DNA of 64,000 bases from Pegethrix bostrychoides GSE-TBD4-15B (GCA_019359155.1 JAHHHV010000070.1:1-64000), one strand, 5' to 3'; shown: positions 28,540-38,179, numbered from the stretch's first letter. Notes: generated from the sequence alone by a model not told the origin. Numbers and translations are program-made.

Positions 28540-30537
28540 ATGATCTGTTGCCTTAATCCGCAGTGCCAGAAACCCGTCAATCCTGATGATGCGAAGGTTT
28601 GTCAAAACTGCGGTACGGCATTGACGCTGCTGAGAGGGCGATATCAGGCTACTCAGCTTTTAGGACAGGGCGGCTTTGGTCGCACCTATCTAGCGCTCGA
28701 TGCAGACCGACTCAACTCTGAATGCGTGATTAAGCAGTTTTCGCCACAGGTGCAGGGGACAAAATCGCTGGAAAAAGCGGTGCAGCTGTTCAATCAAGAG
28801 GCCGTGCGGCTGCATGAGCTGGGCGAACATGCCCAAATCCCGGCGCTGCTGGCCTATTTTGAGCAAGAGGGCTATCTCTACCTGGTGCAGCAATTTATTG
28901 AAGGGCAAAGCCTGCTGCAAGAAATGAAGCAGCATGGGGCTTTCAATGAACGTCAGATCCGAGATGTGTTTGCTGACGTGCTGCCGATTTTGCGGTTTGT
29001 GCATCGGCATCAGGTGATCCACCGCGATATTACGCCGATGAATATTCTGCGGCGGCAGTCGGACGATCGGCTGATGCTGATTGACTTTGGCGTGGCTAAA
29101 CAGCTGAGCGAAGAAACGCCGGGTGAGGCGGGCACCCGCATCGGTACTGAGGGCTACGCGCCGATGGAGCAGTTTCGCGGCGGCAAAGCCTACCCAGCTA
29201 GCGACCTCTACAGCTTGGGCGCAACCTGCCTGCATCTGATGACCGAGGCACGCCCGGACAGCCTTTATGATCCGCTAAACGGCCAGTGGTTCTGGCGCGA
29301 ATATTTGCAGCAAAAAAAAGGCACCACGGTCAGCGATCAGCTGGCGCATATCCTCGACTATCTACTCAAAGATCTCGTCAACGAGCGCTACCAGTCAGCC
29401 GATGAGGTGATGCGAGACTTAAACGCTGACTCGTTTCTGCCCGCGACACGTCCAACTATCTCACCGCCCGCTCCGCCCGCCCCGCCGCCCGCCTCTGACC
29501 CTCGATCTCGATCTGCGCCCCCCAATTCCAGACCCCCCAATTCCAGACCCCCAACTTCTAGCCCGCCCTCGCGTCCCCCTGCTTCCCGTCCCCCTGTCGC
29601 TCGACCCGCTTCAGATAGCGCGCCTGCTAGGACATCTGGAACGCCGCGCGGCTCACGCTGCCTGCAAGTTCTGACAGGGCACTCGTCTTGGGTGACCTGC
29701 GTTGTGCCTAGCCCCAATGCACCCACGTTTGCCAGCAGCAGCCTAGATGACACAATTCGTGTCTGGAATCTGCATACGGGCGAGCCGCTATTGACGATGA
29801 CCGGACATAACCGGGGCGTGAATACGATCGCCATTAGCCCGGATGGCAGAACGCTAGTTAGCGGCAGCGATGACTATACGGTGCGGGTTTGGAGCTTCCT
29901 GAACGGGTCACTGCTGGGCGCTCTCACTGGGCACAGCCGCGATGTCAATGCGGTGGCAATTAGCCCAGACGGCAAGCTGTTGGTCAGCGGCGGCGAAGAT
30001 CGCACCATCCGGCTCTGGAGCACCAATACAGGTGCTTTGCTCAAAACCCTGGCCGAAGTGGCTGGCATGATCAAAACCGTGGCGATCAGTCCAGACGGCA
30101 AGTTTTTGGCTAGCGGTGGCCTAGACAACAAAACCAAGCTCTGGAGCCTGAGAACCGGCGAATATCTCCAGACTTTCATCGGTCATATCAACCCGGTTCA
30201 TGCCATTCTCTTCACGCCCGACGGCCAGACTCTGATTACGGCCAGCAAAGATAAAACTATCCGCCTCTGGAATGTGCAAACTGGCGAGCTAATCCGCACC
30301 CTGAGTGACCATATCCGCGATGTCAATGCCCTCGCTCTTACCGCCAACGGTAGAATCCTCGTCAGCGGCAGCTCAGACAACACCATCAAGTTCTGGGATC
30401 TGGCCGCAGGTAAAGTCCTGATGACTTGGAGCGAGCATAGCGATACAGTCAACTCCCTTGCGCTCAGTCCGGACGGCAAGCTTTTGCTCAGCGGCAGCTC
30501 AGATAAGACGATTCGGATTTGGCAGATGCCAACTTAG
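28540..30537 (+). CDS. Serine/threonine kinase with zinc ribbon and seven WD40 repeats
   Basis: 665 residues. N-terminal zinc ribbon (CLNPQCQKP with CQNCGTAL), then a protein kinase domain (about 33-295): glycine loop LGQGGFGRTYL, VAIK-type lysine in CVIKQF, catalytic loop HRDITPMN, DFG in LIDFGVAK, and APE-like YAPMEQF. A Pro/Ser/Arg-rich linker with short PPNSRPP repeats spans about 310-370. Seven WD40 units follow and should close into one propeller. Odd point: the catalytic-loop lysine usual in Ser/Thr kinases (HRDxKxxN) is threonine here. Cytosolic; the propeller probably recruits substrates or partners. Confidence 0.9.
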   Translation: MICCLNPQCQKPVNPDDAKVCQNCGTALTLLRGRYQATQLLGQGGFGRTYLALDADRLNSECVIKQFSPQVQGTKSLEKAVQLFNQEAVRLHELGEHAQIPALLAYFEQEGYLYLVQQFIEGQSLLQEMKQHGAFNERQIRDVFADVLPILRFVHRHQVIHRDITPMNILRRQSDDRLMLIDFGVAKQLSEETPGEAGTRIGTEGYAPMEQFRGGKAYPASDLYSLGATCLHLMTEARPDSLYDPLNGQWFWREYLQQKKGTTVSDQLAHILDYLLKDLVNERYQSADEVMRDLNADSFLPATRPTISPPAPPAPPPASDPRSRSAPPNSRPPNSRPPTSSPPSRPPASRPPVARPASDSAPARTSGTPRGSRCLQVLTGHSSWVTCVVPSPNAPTFASSSLDDTIRVWNLHTGEPLLTMTGHNRGVNTIAISPDGRTLVSGSDDYTVRVWSFLNGSLLGALTGHSRDVNAVAISPDGKLLVSGGEDRTIRLWSTNTGALLKTLAEVAGMIKTVAISPDGKFLASGGLDNKTKLWSLRTGEYLQTFIGHINPVHAILFTPDGQTLITASKDKTIRLWNVQTGELIRTLSDHIRDVNALALTANGRILVSGSSDNTIKFWDLAAGKVLMTWSEHSDTVNSLALSPDGKLLLSGSSDKTIRIWQMPT

Positions 30538-30546
30538 CTAGCCTTA

Positions 30547-30582
30547 GCCTAAGTTCAAGCCCGAGTTCAACTCTAAGTTCAG
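30547..30582. repeat. 12-bp tandem repeat x3 after the WD40-kinase gene
   Basis: Units GCCTAAGTTCAA, GCCCGAGTTCAA, CTCTAAGTTCAG, starting 9 bp after the stop codon (30535-30537). Confidence 0.8.
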
Positions 30583-30614
30583 CCCAAGCTGCATCTCAAA
30601 TCGAATTCTGGACA

Positions 30615-30620
30615 TATAAT
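30615..30620 (+). promoter_or_regulatory. Candidate -10 box for the pentad-repeat gene
   Basis: TATAAT, 31 bases before the ATG at 30651. No good -35 hexamer at the proper distance. Confidence 0.4.
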
Positions 30621-30650
30621 TACGGCTAGAGAATTTCTCAGGCTGAAGCT

Positions 30651-31265
30651 ATGCGCTGGATTAATCGGTTCGTCTATCTGGAGGCTGTCTGTGTTGAGAT
30701 GGCTCTGCTGGGATCAATTCTAGGATCAGTGTTGGTCAGCCAGACTGCGGCCATGGCTCAGACCACAACTGAAGTGCCAGTCCCGACTGTGCCAGATGTC
30801 GTCGTGCCCATTGTCAATACCGATCAGCTGTTTCAGCCCATTCCTGATCCATCCACCGTTGCCGTCCCCGAAGTGCCAGAAGTCACCAATGTCGTATCGC
30901 CTCAGATCCCGACCGCTGTTTTCCCCGAAACTAATCTAGGCACTGTCAATCTAGAAACGCCGACCTTCCCAGACAGCCCGTTTGTAGGGCCAACGCTTAC
31001 GGCTCCCCAGCTTTCCCGCCCTAACCTGGCGGCTCCGGCGCTCGCAGCACCCGCATTGGTGGCTCCGGCTTTCATCGGCTTCCAGGGCAGTGCGCCCCAG
31101 TTTGATGTCCCTGACTTGGCCGCTCCTGCCTTCGCTGCGCCCAACCTGGCTGCTCCAGCACTGTCCGCCCCAACGCTGAACTTTCTCTCAGCGCCTGAAG
31201 CAGCTAGTCAGATTCAGTCGCCGACTCTGCCGGATGTTCAGATCCCTGAAACAGTGCTTCCCTAA
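30651..31265 (+). CDS. Secreted Pro/Ala-rich protein with pentad repeats
   Basis: 204 residues, not recognised as any known family. The N-terminus has a signal-peptide pattern: a few charged residues, hydrophobic LLGSILGSVLV, then a likely cleavage at TAAMAQ-TT. The first half of the mature chain is rich in Val-Pro. From about residue 115 the sequence falls into strict five-residue units of the form [L/F]-x-x-P-x: LTAPQ, LSRPN, LAAPA, LAAPA, LVAPA, then after two off-pattern units FDVPD, LAAPA, FAAPN, LAAPA, LSAPT. The spacing recalls pentapeptide-repeat proteins, but with proline at a fixed place. A periplasmic or surface structural role is a guess. Confidence 0.7.
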   Translation: MRWINRFVYLEAVCVEMALLGSILGSVLVSQTAAMAQTTTEVPVPTVPDVVVPIVNTDQLFQPIPDPSTVAVPEVPEVTNVVSPQIPTAVFPETNLGTVNLETPTFPDSPFVGPTLTAPQLSRPNLAAPALAAPALVAPAFIGFQGSAPQFDVPDLAAPAFAAPNLAAPALSAPTLNFLSAPEAASQIQSPTLPDVQIPETVLP

Positions 31266-31432
31266 AGCTCGCCCAAAGCTTGCCTAAGACTATATTTGGG
31301 CAACTGCTGCCGCTTACGCCTCAAGTTTGAGGCAGATAGTCTTCAAATTTTCTAGAATCTTAGAATACAAAAGCTGTTGACGAAACTGTTCTCACAGCAT
31401 TTTCTAGCATTCGCTAGATGGGAGATTGACTG

Positions 31433-32413
31433 ATGGCAAAATCTGCGGTTAAAGCGTCTCAGAAAACGCCTGCAAAGCAAGCCGCTCAAAAGCCAGAAGC
31501 GCAGGCAGAGCAGCGGGTAGAGGTGCAGCCAGTTCCCTCAGCGATGGCGGCATCGCTGACGCTAGGCGACTATGCGCTGACGCTGATTACTAAGCAGTAT
31601 CACCGTTTGGTCAAGCAGGAGGCTGGGGTTTTAGAAGATGCTGACCCAGAATATCTGCATCAGATGCGCGTCAATAGCCGCCGCCTGCGGACTGCTCTGC
31701 AAGTGTTTGAGCCTGTTGTCAAGCTGCCCAAATCGGCTCAGGCCAAGCGAATTCAGGCATTGGCTAAAACTCTAGGCAGCCTGCGCGATCTAGACGTGCA
31801 GATTGAGGCCCTCCGTGAACAGTATCGCCCACTCATTTCAGCCGCCGAACATCCTGCTACTGACCAGGCCATCGAACGTCTGCAAGCTCGGCGCAAGAAA
31901 GCTTTTAAGCGGGTTGAGCAAACGTTAGCCGATGCTAAATACTGTGACCTGAAGGCCGCTTACAAAGACTGGTTGGCGCAGCCCCTTTACCAACCGCTGG
32001 CTCAGATATCTTTGGCAGCAGCCCTACCCGATTTGCTGTCGCCCCTGCTTTCAGAGTTGCTGCTGCATCCGGGCTGGTGGGCTGAGCCTGAGGACGAAGA
32101 GACGCTGCATGAGCTCCGCAAAACCTGCAAGCATGCCCGCTATCAGGCCGAGTTTTTTGCTGATTTCTATGGCGCTGACTTTCAGGGCTGGGTGAGTGAG
32201 CTAAAGCAGTTACAGTCAGATTTAGGCGCGGTACAGGATGCTCATGTCCTACTGGGGCTGCTGGATCTCGATCCCAAGCGTTCGCCCGATCTGCTTCAGG
32301 TGATTCAAAATCAGCGGCAGACTGCCCTGCTGGGTTGGAATAGTCTTAAAGCCAAATACACAGATGCCGCATTTCGCTATTCGCTCTACCAAATGATGTT
32401 GACTCCTGCCTAG
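31433..32413 (+). CDS. CHAD-domain protein
   Basis: 326 residues. A Lys/Ala/Gln-rich N-terminus (1-40) precedes a CHAD domain, a helical fold with conserved histidines and basic residues: PEYLHQMRVNSRRLRTALQ, TLGSLRDLDVQIEALREQY, and in the second half LHELRKTCKHARYQAEFF and LQSDLGAVQDAHVLLGL. CHAD domains bind inorganic polyphosphate, often at polyphosphate granules. No CYTH (triphosphatase) domain is attached, so this is the stand-alone form. Convergent with rsgA, 18 bp apart. Confidence 0.88.
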   Translation: MAKSAVKASQKTPAKQAAQKPEAQAEQRVEVQPVPSAMAASLTLGDYALTLITKQYHRLVKQEAGVLEDADPEYLHQMRVNSRRLRTALQVFEPVVKLPKSAQAKRIQALAKTLGSLRDLDVQIEALREQYRPLISAAEHPATDQAIERLQARRKKAFKRVEQTLADAKYCDLKAAYKDWLAQPLYQPLAQISLAAALPDLLSPLLSELLLHPGWWAEPEDEETLHELRKTCKHARYQAEFFADFYGADFQGWVSELKQLQSDLGAVQDAHVLLGLLDLDPKRSPDLLQVIQNQRQTALLGWNSLKAKYTDAAFRYSLYQMMLTPA

Positions 32414-32431
32414 CCGTCACTCTGGATCAGG

Positions 32432-32467
32432 TTACTGTTCGTCGTACTGCTCGTCGCACTGTTCGTC
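32432..32467 (-). repeat. 12-bp tandem repeat x3 at the rsgA stop codon
   Basis: Units TTACTGTTCGTC, GTACTGCTCGTC, GCACTGTTCGTC. The first unit contains the stop codon (32432-32434, minus strand); the period keeps the frame. Confidence 0.9.
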
Positions 32468-33532
32468 GGAATAGAGTTGACGCAGCAGCTGCTTTTCAGT
32501 TTTGCGAGACACCTGACGATAGGCCGCAGCCAGTCTCGGTTCGTCCTTGACAACTCCGGCTGACTTACTTTTGGCTTTGGTCATAGCTTCGCCGTCACCG
32601 CGCTGATCGATGTCTCGCTGATGCGCCACAACCTCTGCGAGGAAAGTCAGATAGAGCGGGTAGCGCTCCCAGTCGCCGCGCACCATGCAGTTAGGTTCAT
32701 CACGGTGCAGACAGTTATTAAACTGACAGGCTCCTGCTGTGCGCCGCTGCCGAATCTCCGGGAAATAGTCGGCGAGCTGAGCAGGCCGGCAGATCAAATC
32801 AGGTTGGTTAAAGCCGGGGGTGTCCGCCAGCAGTCCGCCAGTAGGCAGCTCAAACAGCTCAACATGCCGAGTGGTATGTCGCCCGCGCCCCAGCTTGCCC
32901 GAAACCAGGCCAGTCCGCAGCTTCACCTGGGGAATCAGCCGATTGATCAGGCTCGATTTGCCGACTCCAGAAGGCCCAGACAGGACAGTAATTTTTTGAT
33001 CCAGTAGATTGTAGAGCTGGCCAGAGCCTTCGTCTTGCCACAAGCTGAGCAGAATTGGGTCATAGCCCCACTGCCTCAGCCGAGTCGTCCAATGCCGCTG
33101 TTCGGCCTCTGAAGCAAGATCGCTTTTGTTGAGGCAAAGCTGGGTTGAAATGCCAGTCGATTCAGCTTTGACAAGAAACCGACTCAGCTGAGTTGAATCT
33201 AGGGTCGGCTCTGAGAGCGCAAAGACTAGCAAGATCTGATCGACATTGGCAATGGGTGGCCGCTCGATCTGGCTGCGACGCACAAACACCTCGGCCACAG
33301 CGCCGCGTTGCTCTATCCAATCGGGTTCTTCGACCCGGACGCGATCTCCCACCATCACCTGCTGACCAAATTTTTTCAGGCGAGCGCGGCTTGTGCAAAG
33401 CAGCGGCTCTGCCTGCTGGTTCAGCTTCACCCAATAGTAGTTGGCCTGAGCTGCCAAAACTGTTCCCGTGAGCGACTTGAGCTGATCGTCAGCTAGAGCT
33501 TCGGGGAGCGCTGAGGGCTTTGGCTCAGACAT
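32432..33532 (-). CDS. rsgA: Small ribosomal subunit biogenesis GTPase RsgA
   Basis: 366 residues. An OB fold at the N-terminus is followed by a circularly permuted GTPase with motifs in the order G4 (LNKSDL), G1 (GPSGVGKSSLIN), G3 (DTPGFNQPDL). The C-terminal zinc site is CQFNNCLHRDEPNC. RsgA helps late 30S assembly and is released by GTP hydrolysis. It is the last gene of the grpE-dnaK-dnaJ-tusA-rsgA run, 2 bp after the TusA-like gene. The last codons form a 12-bp triple repeat that encodes DEQC-DEQY-DEQ and ends on the stop codon. Confidence 0.94.
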   Translation of the reverse strand: MSEPKPSALPEALADDQLKSLTGTVLAAQANYYWVKLNQQAEPLLCTSRARLKKFGQQVMVGDRVRVEEPDWIEQRGAVAEVFVRRSQIERPPIANVDQILLVFALSEPTLDSTQLSRFLVKAESTGISTQLCLNKSDLASEAEQRHWTTRLRQWGYDPILLSLWQDEGSGQLYNLLDQKITVLSGPSGVGKSSLINRLIPQVKLRTGLVSGKLGRGRHTTRHVELFELPTGGLLADTPGFNQPDLICRPAQLADYFPEIRQRRTAGACQFNNCLHRDEPNCMVRGDWERYPLYLTFLAEVVAHQRDIDQRGDGEAMTKAKSKSAGVVKDEPRLAAAYRQVSRKTEKQLLRQLYSDEQCDEQYDEQ

Positions 33533-33534
33533 AC

Positions 33535-33786
33535 TCAGCTTCCTGACATTGGACAGCGCACCTGCAAAGCAAAAAACTCCGAGCGATCTTCAAGTTGCTC
33601 AATGCTGTAGCCCGACATCCGCAAACTGTCGGGCACCTGCTCAATCGGCTCACCCGGATCGAGCCAGACTTCCAGCAGCGAACCGGGCAGCATTTTTTCG
33701 AGGCGCAGCTTGGCTCGCACGAAGTTGAGCGGGCAGGGCGTGCCGCGCAAATCGAGCTGAGCATCAGGCGATGAAATTTGGGTCAT
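33535..33786 (-). CDS. TusA/SirA-like sulfur-carrier family protein
   Basis: 83 residues, two-layered TusA fold with the signature GTPCPLNFVRAKLRLEKM (active-site cysteine in CPxN), LEVWLDPGEPIEQVP and a C-terminal YSIEQLEDR. TusA moves persulfide sulfur for tRNA thiolation and cofactor synthesis; family members lacking the rest of the relay also exist. It sits between dnaJ and rsgA, only 2 bp before rsgA, an arrangement I associate with cyanobacteria. Whether it is a true sulfur carrier here is not known. Confidence 0.87.
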   Translation of the reverse strand: MTQISSPDAQLDLRGTPCPLNFVRAKLRLEKMLPGSLLEVWLDPGEPIEQVPDSLRMSGYSIEQLEDRSEFFALQVRCPMSGS

Positions 33787-33796
33787 GCAAGACTAG

Positions 33797-33834
33797 CCTT
33801 TGAATCTACCCCTTGAACCTACCCTTTGAACAAG
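33797..33834. repeat. 13-bp tandem repeat x3 across the dnaJ stop codon
   Basis: Units CCTTTGAATCTAC, CCCTTGAACCTAC, CCTTTGAACAAG. The dnaJ stop (33819-33821) lies at the junction of copies two and three. Confidence 0.85.
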
Positions 33835-34958
33835 TTGCCTAAAAATCCTTCAATCCCACCGCTCTTGCTGAGCCGCTCACCGCGGATTTTGACCAGCTTA
33901 TCGAGTAGCTCCCGCTCTTCGGTGTTGACTTTGCCTGGGATCTCGATCTGCACCGTCAGCAGATGATCGCCTCGGCTAGCCGAATTTCCTAAGCGCGGCA
34001 CACCGCGATGCTCTAAGGTGATCACGGTATTCGGCTGAGTCCCGGGCGCAATCGTCACCTCGACTGAGCCATCAACGGTTTCTACTTCAATTTTGTCGCC
34101 TAGAATTGCCTGTAGATAGCTAATTTTCACCTCTGAAAGAATGTTGATGCCATCTCGTCTAAACTTGGTATCCTCATTCACAAACAGATAGACATAGAGA
34201 TCGCCAGCCGGACCGCCGCGTTGACCCGCATCACCCTCGCTCGAAACCCGCAGCCTTGTGCCATTGTCTACCCCAGCCGGGATCGCAATCTCTAGCTTCT
34301 TAGCTTCCTGCTTTTGACCTGCACCACCGCAGGACTCGCACTTATCTTCAATCACCTGCCCGCTGCCGTTACAGGTCGGGCAGGCTGAAACCTGCGTGAA
34401 GCTGCCAAACGGGGTGCGGGTAGCGCGGCGTACCTGGCCAGCTCCACTGCAAGTTGGGCAGACGCGGGGCTGAGTTCCCGGCTTCGCGCCACTGCCTCTA
34501 CAGACGGTGCAGGTTTCGAGATGGCTGATTTTGATTTCTTTTTTGCCGCCGAATACCGCCTCGCGGAAGTCTAGCTTCAGATCCAGCCGCAGGTCTTCAC
34601 CGCGCGTCGGGCCTGCCCGCCGCCGCCCGCCGCCCTGCTGGCCACCCATCCCGGTCGAGAAACCACTGAAAAAGCTCTCAAAAATATCGGCAAAGCCGCC
34701 CATGTCGCCCATATCCTCGAATCCAGAGCTGGCGGCAGTCCCGACCCCGGCTTCGCCAAATCGGTCGTAGCGAGCCTTCACCTCTGGATCAGAGAGAACT
34801 TCATAGGCGCGATTGATTTCTTTGAATCGATCTTCGGCACTCGGCTCTTTGTTCACGTCAGGGTGATATTTGCGAGCCTGCTTGCGATAAGCTCGCTTAA
34901 TTTCCTCCTTGTCAGCATCCCGCGAAACGCCTAAGATTTCGTAGTAATCACCTGCCAT
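33819..34958 (-). CDS. dnaJ: Chaperone protein DnaJ (type I)
   Basis: 379 residues. J-domain with the HPD tripeptide ([10 protein letters not shown]), a Gly/Phe-rich linker (about 75-125), four zinc-finger repeats ([32 protein letters not shown]) and two C-terminal substrate-binding beta domains. It stimulates DnaK ATPase and delivers unfolded clients. Lies 225 bp downstream of dnaK on the same strand. Confidence 0.95.
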   Translation of the reverse strand: MAGDYYEILGVSRDADKEEIKRAYRKQARKYHPDVNKEPSAEDRFKEINRAYEVLSDPEVKARYDRFGEAGVGTAASSGFEDMGDMGGFADIFESFFSGFSTGMGGQQGGGRRRAGPTRGEDLRLDLKLDFREAVFGGKKEIKISHLETCTVCRGSGAKPGTQPRVCPTCSGAGQVRRATRTPFGSFTQVSACPTCNGSGQVIEDKCESCGGAGQKQEAKKLEIAIPAGVDNGTRLRVSSEGDAGQRGGPAGDLYVYLFVNEDTKFRRDGINILSEVKISYLQAILGDKIEVETVDGSVEVTIAPGTQPNTVITLEHRGVPRLGNSASRGDHLLTVQIEIPGKVNTEERELLDKLVKIRGERLSKSGGIEGFLGNLFKG

Positions 34959-35029
34959 AGAGCGCTAGTTCAAATAAGAATTAAGAATGGGGATAATAAA
35001 AGTGCAGTAAGTCGCTGAGGGCTATCATA

Positions 35030-35051
35030 CCTGATTCGCGCCTGATTCGCG
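35030..35051. repeat. 11-bp tandem duplication between dnaK and dnaJ
   Basis: CCTGATTCGCG twice in tandem within the dnaK-dnaJ spacer. Confidence 0.8.
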
Positions 35052-35162
35052 GCTTTGCTTCACTCCATCCTAAACGAATCCTGCTGGAACGGGGGGCTGA
35101 GAAACCGGTGATTGGGACGCAGCAGCAGATGGCTCTCGCGAGTTCAGGGCACTCGCGTTTAA

Positions 35163-35207
35163 GGCCTCCTAGTCTGCGGCCTCCTAGTCTACGGCCTCAT
35201 AGTCGGC
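35163..35207 (-). repeat. 15-bp tandem repeat x3 across the dnaK stop codon
   Basis: Units GGCCTCCTAGTCTGC, GGCCTCCTAGTCTAC, GGCCTCATAGTCGGC. Read on the minus strand, the dnaK end GAC-TAT-GAG-GCC is repeated with TAT changed to TAG. The stop codon (35184-35186) therefore recurs in frame 15 bases later. Confidence 0.92.
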
Positions 35208-37160
35208 GGTGATGGTTTCGTCCTCTGCAAACTCTTCTTCGCTGTATTCTTCAAACGGATTGGAGTCAGGCGAGACTTGAGCGTTCTGCCAGGGCGCAGC
35301 CTCTGTCGGATCTTGATAGTCTTCAGTCTGATGGGCTGCTGTGGGCTGCTGTGCCTTTAAATAGACAGCCTCGCCGATGGCAAGCAGGGTCTGCTGGAGA
35401 CCGTCAATCCGAGATTGGATCACGTCAATTGAGCTGCTGCGGTCGGCTAATGCCCCCCGCAGTTCAGCGACTTTTTGGGTAGCCTGAGCGCGCATTTCGT
35501 CAGTAATAAACTCAGCGTTGTCGCGCAGGGTGGTTTCGTAGCTGTAGAGCAACGTGTCGGCCTGGTTGCGGAGCGCCACCAGCTGTTTGCGCTGTTCATC
35601 ATCTTCGGCATATAGCTCAGCCTCTTGCCGCATCCGCTCAACTTCTGCGTCGCTGAGGCCGCCCGTGCTGGTAATGCTGATGCTTTGCTCGCGGCCTGTG
35701 CCTTTGTCGCGAGCCGCCACGCGCAGAATGCCGTTCGCGTCAATTTCAAAGGCGACTTCAATTTGAGGCACGCCTCTAGGCGCAGGCGGAATGCCGGTGA
35801 GCTGGAATTTGCCTAGGCTCTTGTTATCGCGCACCATCGCTCGCTCGCCTTGCAGCACGTGAATCTCCACCGAAGCTTGAGCGTCCGTGGCGGTAGAAAA
35901 TACCTGCGACTTGCTAGTGGGAATGGTGGTGTTGCGGTCAATAATTTTGGTGAAAACTTCGCCCAGAGTTTCAATTCCTAGCGACAGCGGCGTCACGTCA
36001 AGCAGCAGCAAATCTTTGACTTCGCCGCCCAATACGCCTGCCTGAATTGCGGCACCCAGCGCCACAGCCTCATCTGGGTTGACCGAGCGGTCGGGCGTTT
36101 TGCCGTCAAAGTAGCTGGAAATCGCTTCTTGAACTGCCGGAACGCGAGTCGAGCCGCCGACCAAAATAATCCGGTCGATCTGGTCGGGGGTCAGGTCGCA
36201 ATCTTTGAGCGCCTGCGTCACAGGGTCAATCGTGGCCTGCACCAACGCCTTAGTCAGCTCGTCAAATTTAGCGCGAGTCAGCTCCATTTCCAGATGCTTA
36301 GGACCCGTATCGTCAGCGGTGATAAAAGGCAGGTTGACGGTGGTGTTGAGCATACTGGATAGCTCAATCTTGGCTTTTTCAGCCGCCTCGCGCAGCCGCT
36401 GAAGCGCCATTTTGTCAGTGGACAGATCAATGCCCTCCTGCTCGCGGAAGTTGTCCATCATCCAGCGCACCAGCAGATTGTCGAAGTCGTCGCCGCCAAG
36501 CTGGTTGTTGCCGGAGGTGGCCTTGACTTCAAATACGCCGTCGCCGAGTTGCAGCACCGAAACGTCAAACGTGCCGCCACCGAGGTCAAACACCAGCACG
36601 GTCTGGTCTTGATCCTGCTTTTCGAGTCCGTAAGAGAGCGCAGCAGCTGTTGGCTCGTTGATAATGCGGAGCACTTCGAGTCCGGCAATCGTGCCTGCGT
36701 CTTTGGTAGCTTGGCGCTGCGCGTCGGTGAAATAGGCGGGAACCGTGATCACGGCTTGAGAGACAGTTTCACCCAGATAGTTTTCGGCATCCTGCTTCAT
36801 TTTTTGCAAGATCATTGCCGAGATTTCTTGGGTGGTGTAGCTTTTTCCCCGAATTTGCACATCCACCGTATCGTCTTTGCCATGGACGCAAACGTAGGTG
36901 ACTCGACCCCGCTCGTCTTCGGTGTCATGCCAACGACGGCCAATGAACCGCTTGATGCTGAAGACGGTATTTTCGGCGTTGGTGACGGCCTGACGCTTAG
37001 CCAACTGCCCAATCAGCCGCCCGCCTGTTTTGCCAAACCCGACGATGCTGGGCGTGGTGCGTCCGCCTTCCGAGTTGGAGATTACAACTGGCTTGCCGCC
37101 TTCCAGAACGGCGACGCAGCTATTTGTAGTGCCTAGGTCGATGCCAATAACTTTTCCCAT
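35184..37160 (-). CDS. dnaK: Chaperone protein DnaK (Hsp70)
   Basis: 658 residues. Nucleotide-binding domain (1-385) with [35 protein letters not shown] and [14 protein letters not shown]; linker [13 protein letters not shown]; substrate-binding domain and helical lid; acidic C-terminal tail (residues about 625-658) rich in Glu and Asp. Cyanobacteria have several DnaK proteins. The neighbours grpE and dnaJ suggest this is the main housekeeping/heat-shock one (DnaK2 type). The C-terminus ends in ADYEAVD rather than a typical EEVD. Confidence 0.96.
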   Translation of the reverse strand: MGKVIGIDLGTTNSCVAVLEGGKPVVISNSEGGRTTPSIVGFGKTGGRLIGQLAKRQAVTNAENTVFSIKRFIGRRWHDTEDERGRVTYVCVHGKDDTVDVQIRGKSYTTQEISAMILQKMKQDAENYLGETVSQAVITVPAYFTDAQRQATKDAGTIAGLEVLRIINEPTAAALSYGLEKQDQDQTVLVFDLGGGTFDVSVLQLGDGVFEVKATSGNNQLGGDDFDNLLVRWMMDNFREQEGIDLSTDKMALQRLREAAEKAKIELSSMLNTTVNLPFITADDTGPKHLEMELTRAKFDELTKALVQATIDPVTQALKDCDLTPDQIDRIILVGGSTRVPAVQEAISSYFDGKTPDRSVNPDEAVALGAAIQAGVLGGEVKDLLLLDVTPLSLGIETLGEVFTKIIDRNTTIPTSKSQVFSTATDAQASVEIHVLQGERAMVRDNKSLGKFQLTGIPPAPRGVPQIEVAFEIDANGILRVAARDKGTGREQSISITSTGGLSDAEVERMRQEAELYAEDDEQRKQLVALRNQADTLLYSYETTLRDNAEFITDEMRAQATQKVAELRGALADRSSSIDVIQSRIDGLQQTLLAIGEAVYLKAQQPTAAHQTEDYQDPTEAAPWQNAQVSPDSNPFEEYSEEEFAEDETITADYEAVD

Positions 37161-37456
37161 AACTCGCGCTCACGACATGTGTTCAGTGAATAGCTGCATT
37201 GCTTCGGTGCAAATTCGATGCAGTTGAGATGAATGCAATCGAGATAAATACAGAGATTGCTTGCGTTCGATTCGGCTTTTTCGGCTTTAGCACTCATCTT
37301 CAGCCCAGTATTCCGCAATTTTTCGGGAATATGATCAATTTATGATCAAGTACAGGCGAAATGTTCATGAGCTTTGGTAGAAATCTCGTGATTTATGCAG
37401 ATGCAGTCCGGGATTAACTCAACACAGGATTGACCTAACCCATCTAAACCCAAGCC

Positions 37457-38179
37457 TTAGTCTTCAGCCGCTTCGGGCGGAGCAGCGACCTTTACCATCG
37501 CGTGGCGCAAGACGCGCTCGCCCAGCACATAGCCGCGCACTAGCTCTTCCAACACCGTACCTTCAGGTTGATCGGCAGTAGGTTCGCGCATCACGGCTTC
37601 ATGCAGGTTCGGATCGAACTCTTTGCCTTCGGAGCGCATTGGCGATACCCCAATCCGCTTTAGCGAGTCAACGAGCTGTTTGTAGACGCTCTGATAGCTT
37701 TTGTGAATATTCATCTCGCCATCGTCTTGCGGCTTGATCTGCGAGCGGGCGCGCTCAAAGTTATCGACCACCGACAGCAGCTCTTTAATGGTGCTGCATT
37801 TCACTTTCTCCTCTAGCTCTTCTTTCTCTTTTTGAGTACGCTTACGGAAGTTCTCAAAGTCAGCCGCGATCCGCATATATTGGCTGGTGCGGTCTTCTAG
37901 CTGCACCTTGAGATCTTCTATATCTTGCGTCAGAGCGCTGATTACCTGAGATGAGCCTAGGTCGGGCTGACTCAGCGGGATGTCGGGCGCATCGGTTACC
38001 TGGGCATCTAGCACTTGGGCATCCGGCTCAGGATCTAGAGTGAACGGCTCGGCTTCTGGGTCAAACGCGAATTCTGCATTTGGCTCAGCAGCGCTGTCAG
38101 CGGCATGATTGGCCGATGCTTCTGGGATTGATGTTTCCGGGGTTGATGTTTCGGGATCGGGTAGGTTTTCGACAGACAT
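37457..38179 (-). CDS. grpE: Nucleotide-exchange factor GrpE
   Basis: 240 residues from ATG 38179, which follows GGAAAG; a GTG five codons upstream (38194) overlaps that ribosome site and is less likely. A long acidic, Pro/Ala-rich N-terminus (about 1-85) precedes the dimerising coiled coil ([20 protein letters not shown]). The C-terminal beta domain shows [22 protein letters not shown] and [19 protein letters not shown]. It drives ADP release from DnaK. First gene of the chaperone cluster, 296 bp before dnaK. Confidence 0.94.
   Translation of the reverse strand: MSVENLPDPETSTPETSIPEASANHAADSAAEPNAEFAFDPEAEPFTLDPEPDAQVLDAQVTDAPDIPLSQPDLGSSQVISALTQDIEDLKVQLEDRTSQYMRIAADFENFRKRTQKEKEELEEKVKCSTIKELLSVVDNFERARSQIKPQDDGEMNIHKSYQSVYKQLVDSLKRIGVSPMRSEGKEFDPNLHEAVMREPTADQPEGTVLEELVRGYVLGERVLRHAMVKVAAPPEAAED

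Noticed and set aside
37286-37312. Half of a CIRCE (HrcA) operator upstream of dnaK: TTAGCACTC.
   Set aside because: The second arm GAGTGCTAA is absent at the required 9-base spacing; a single 9-base match is weak evidence.
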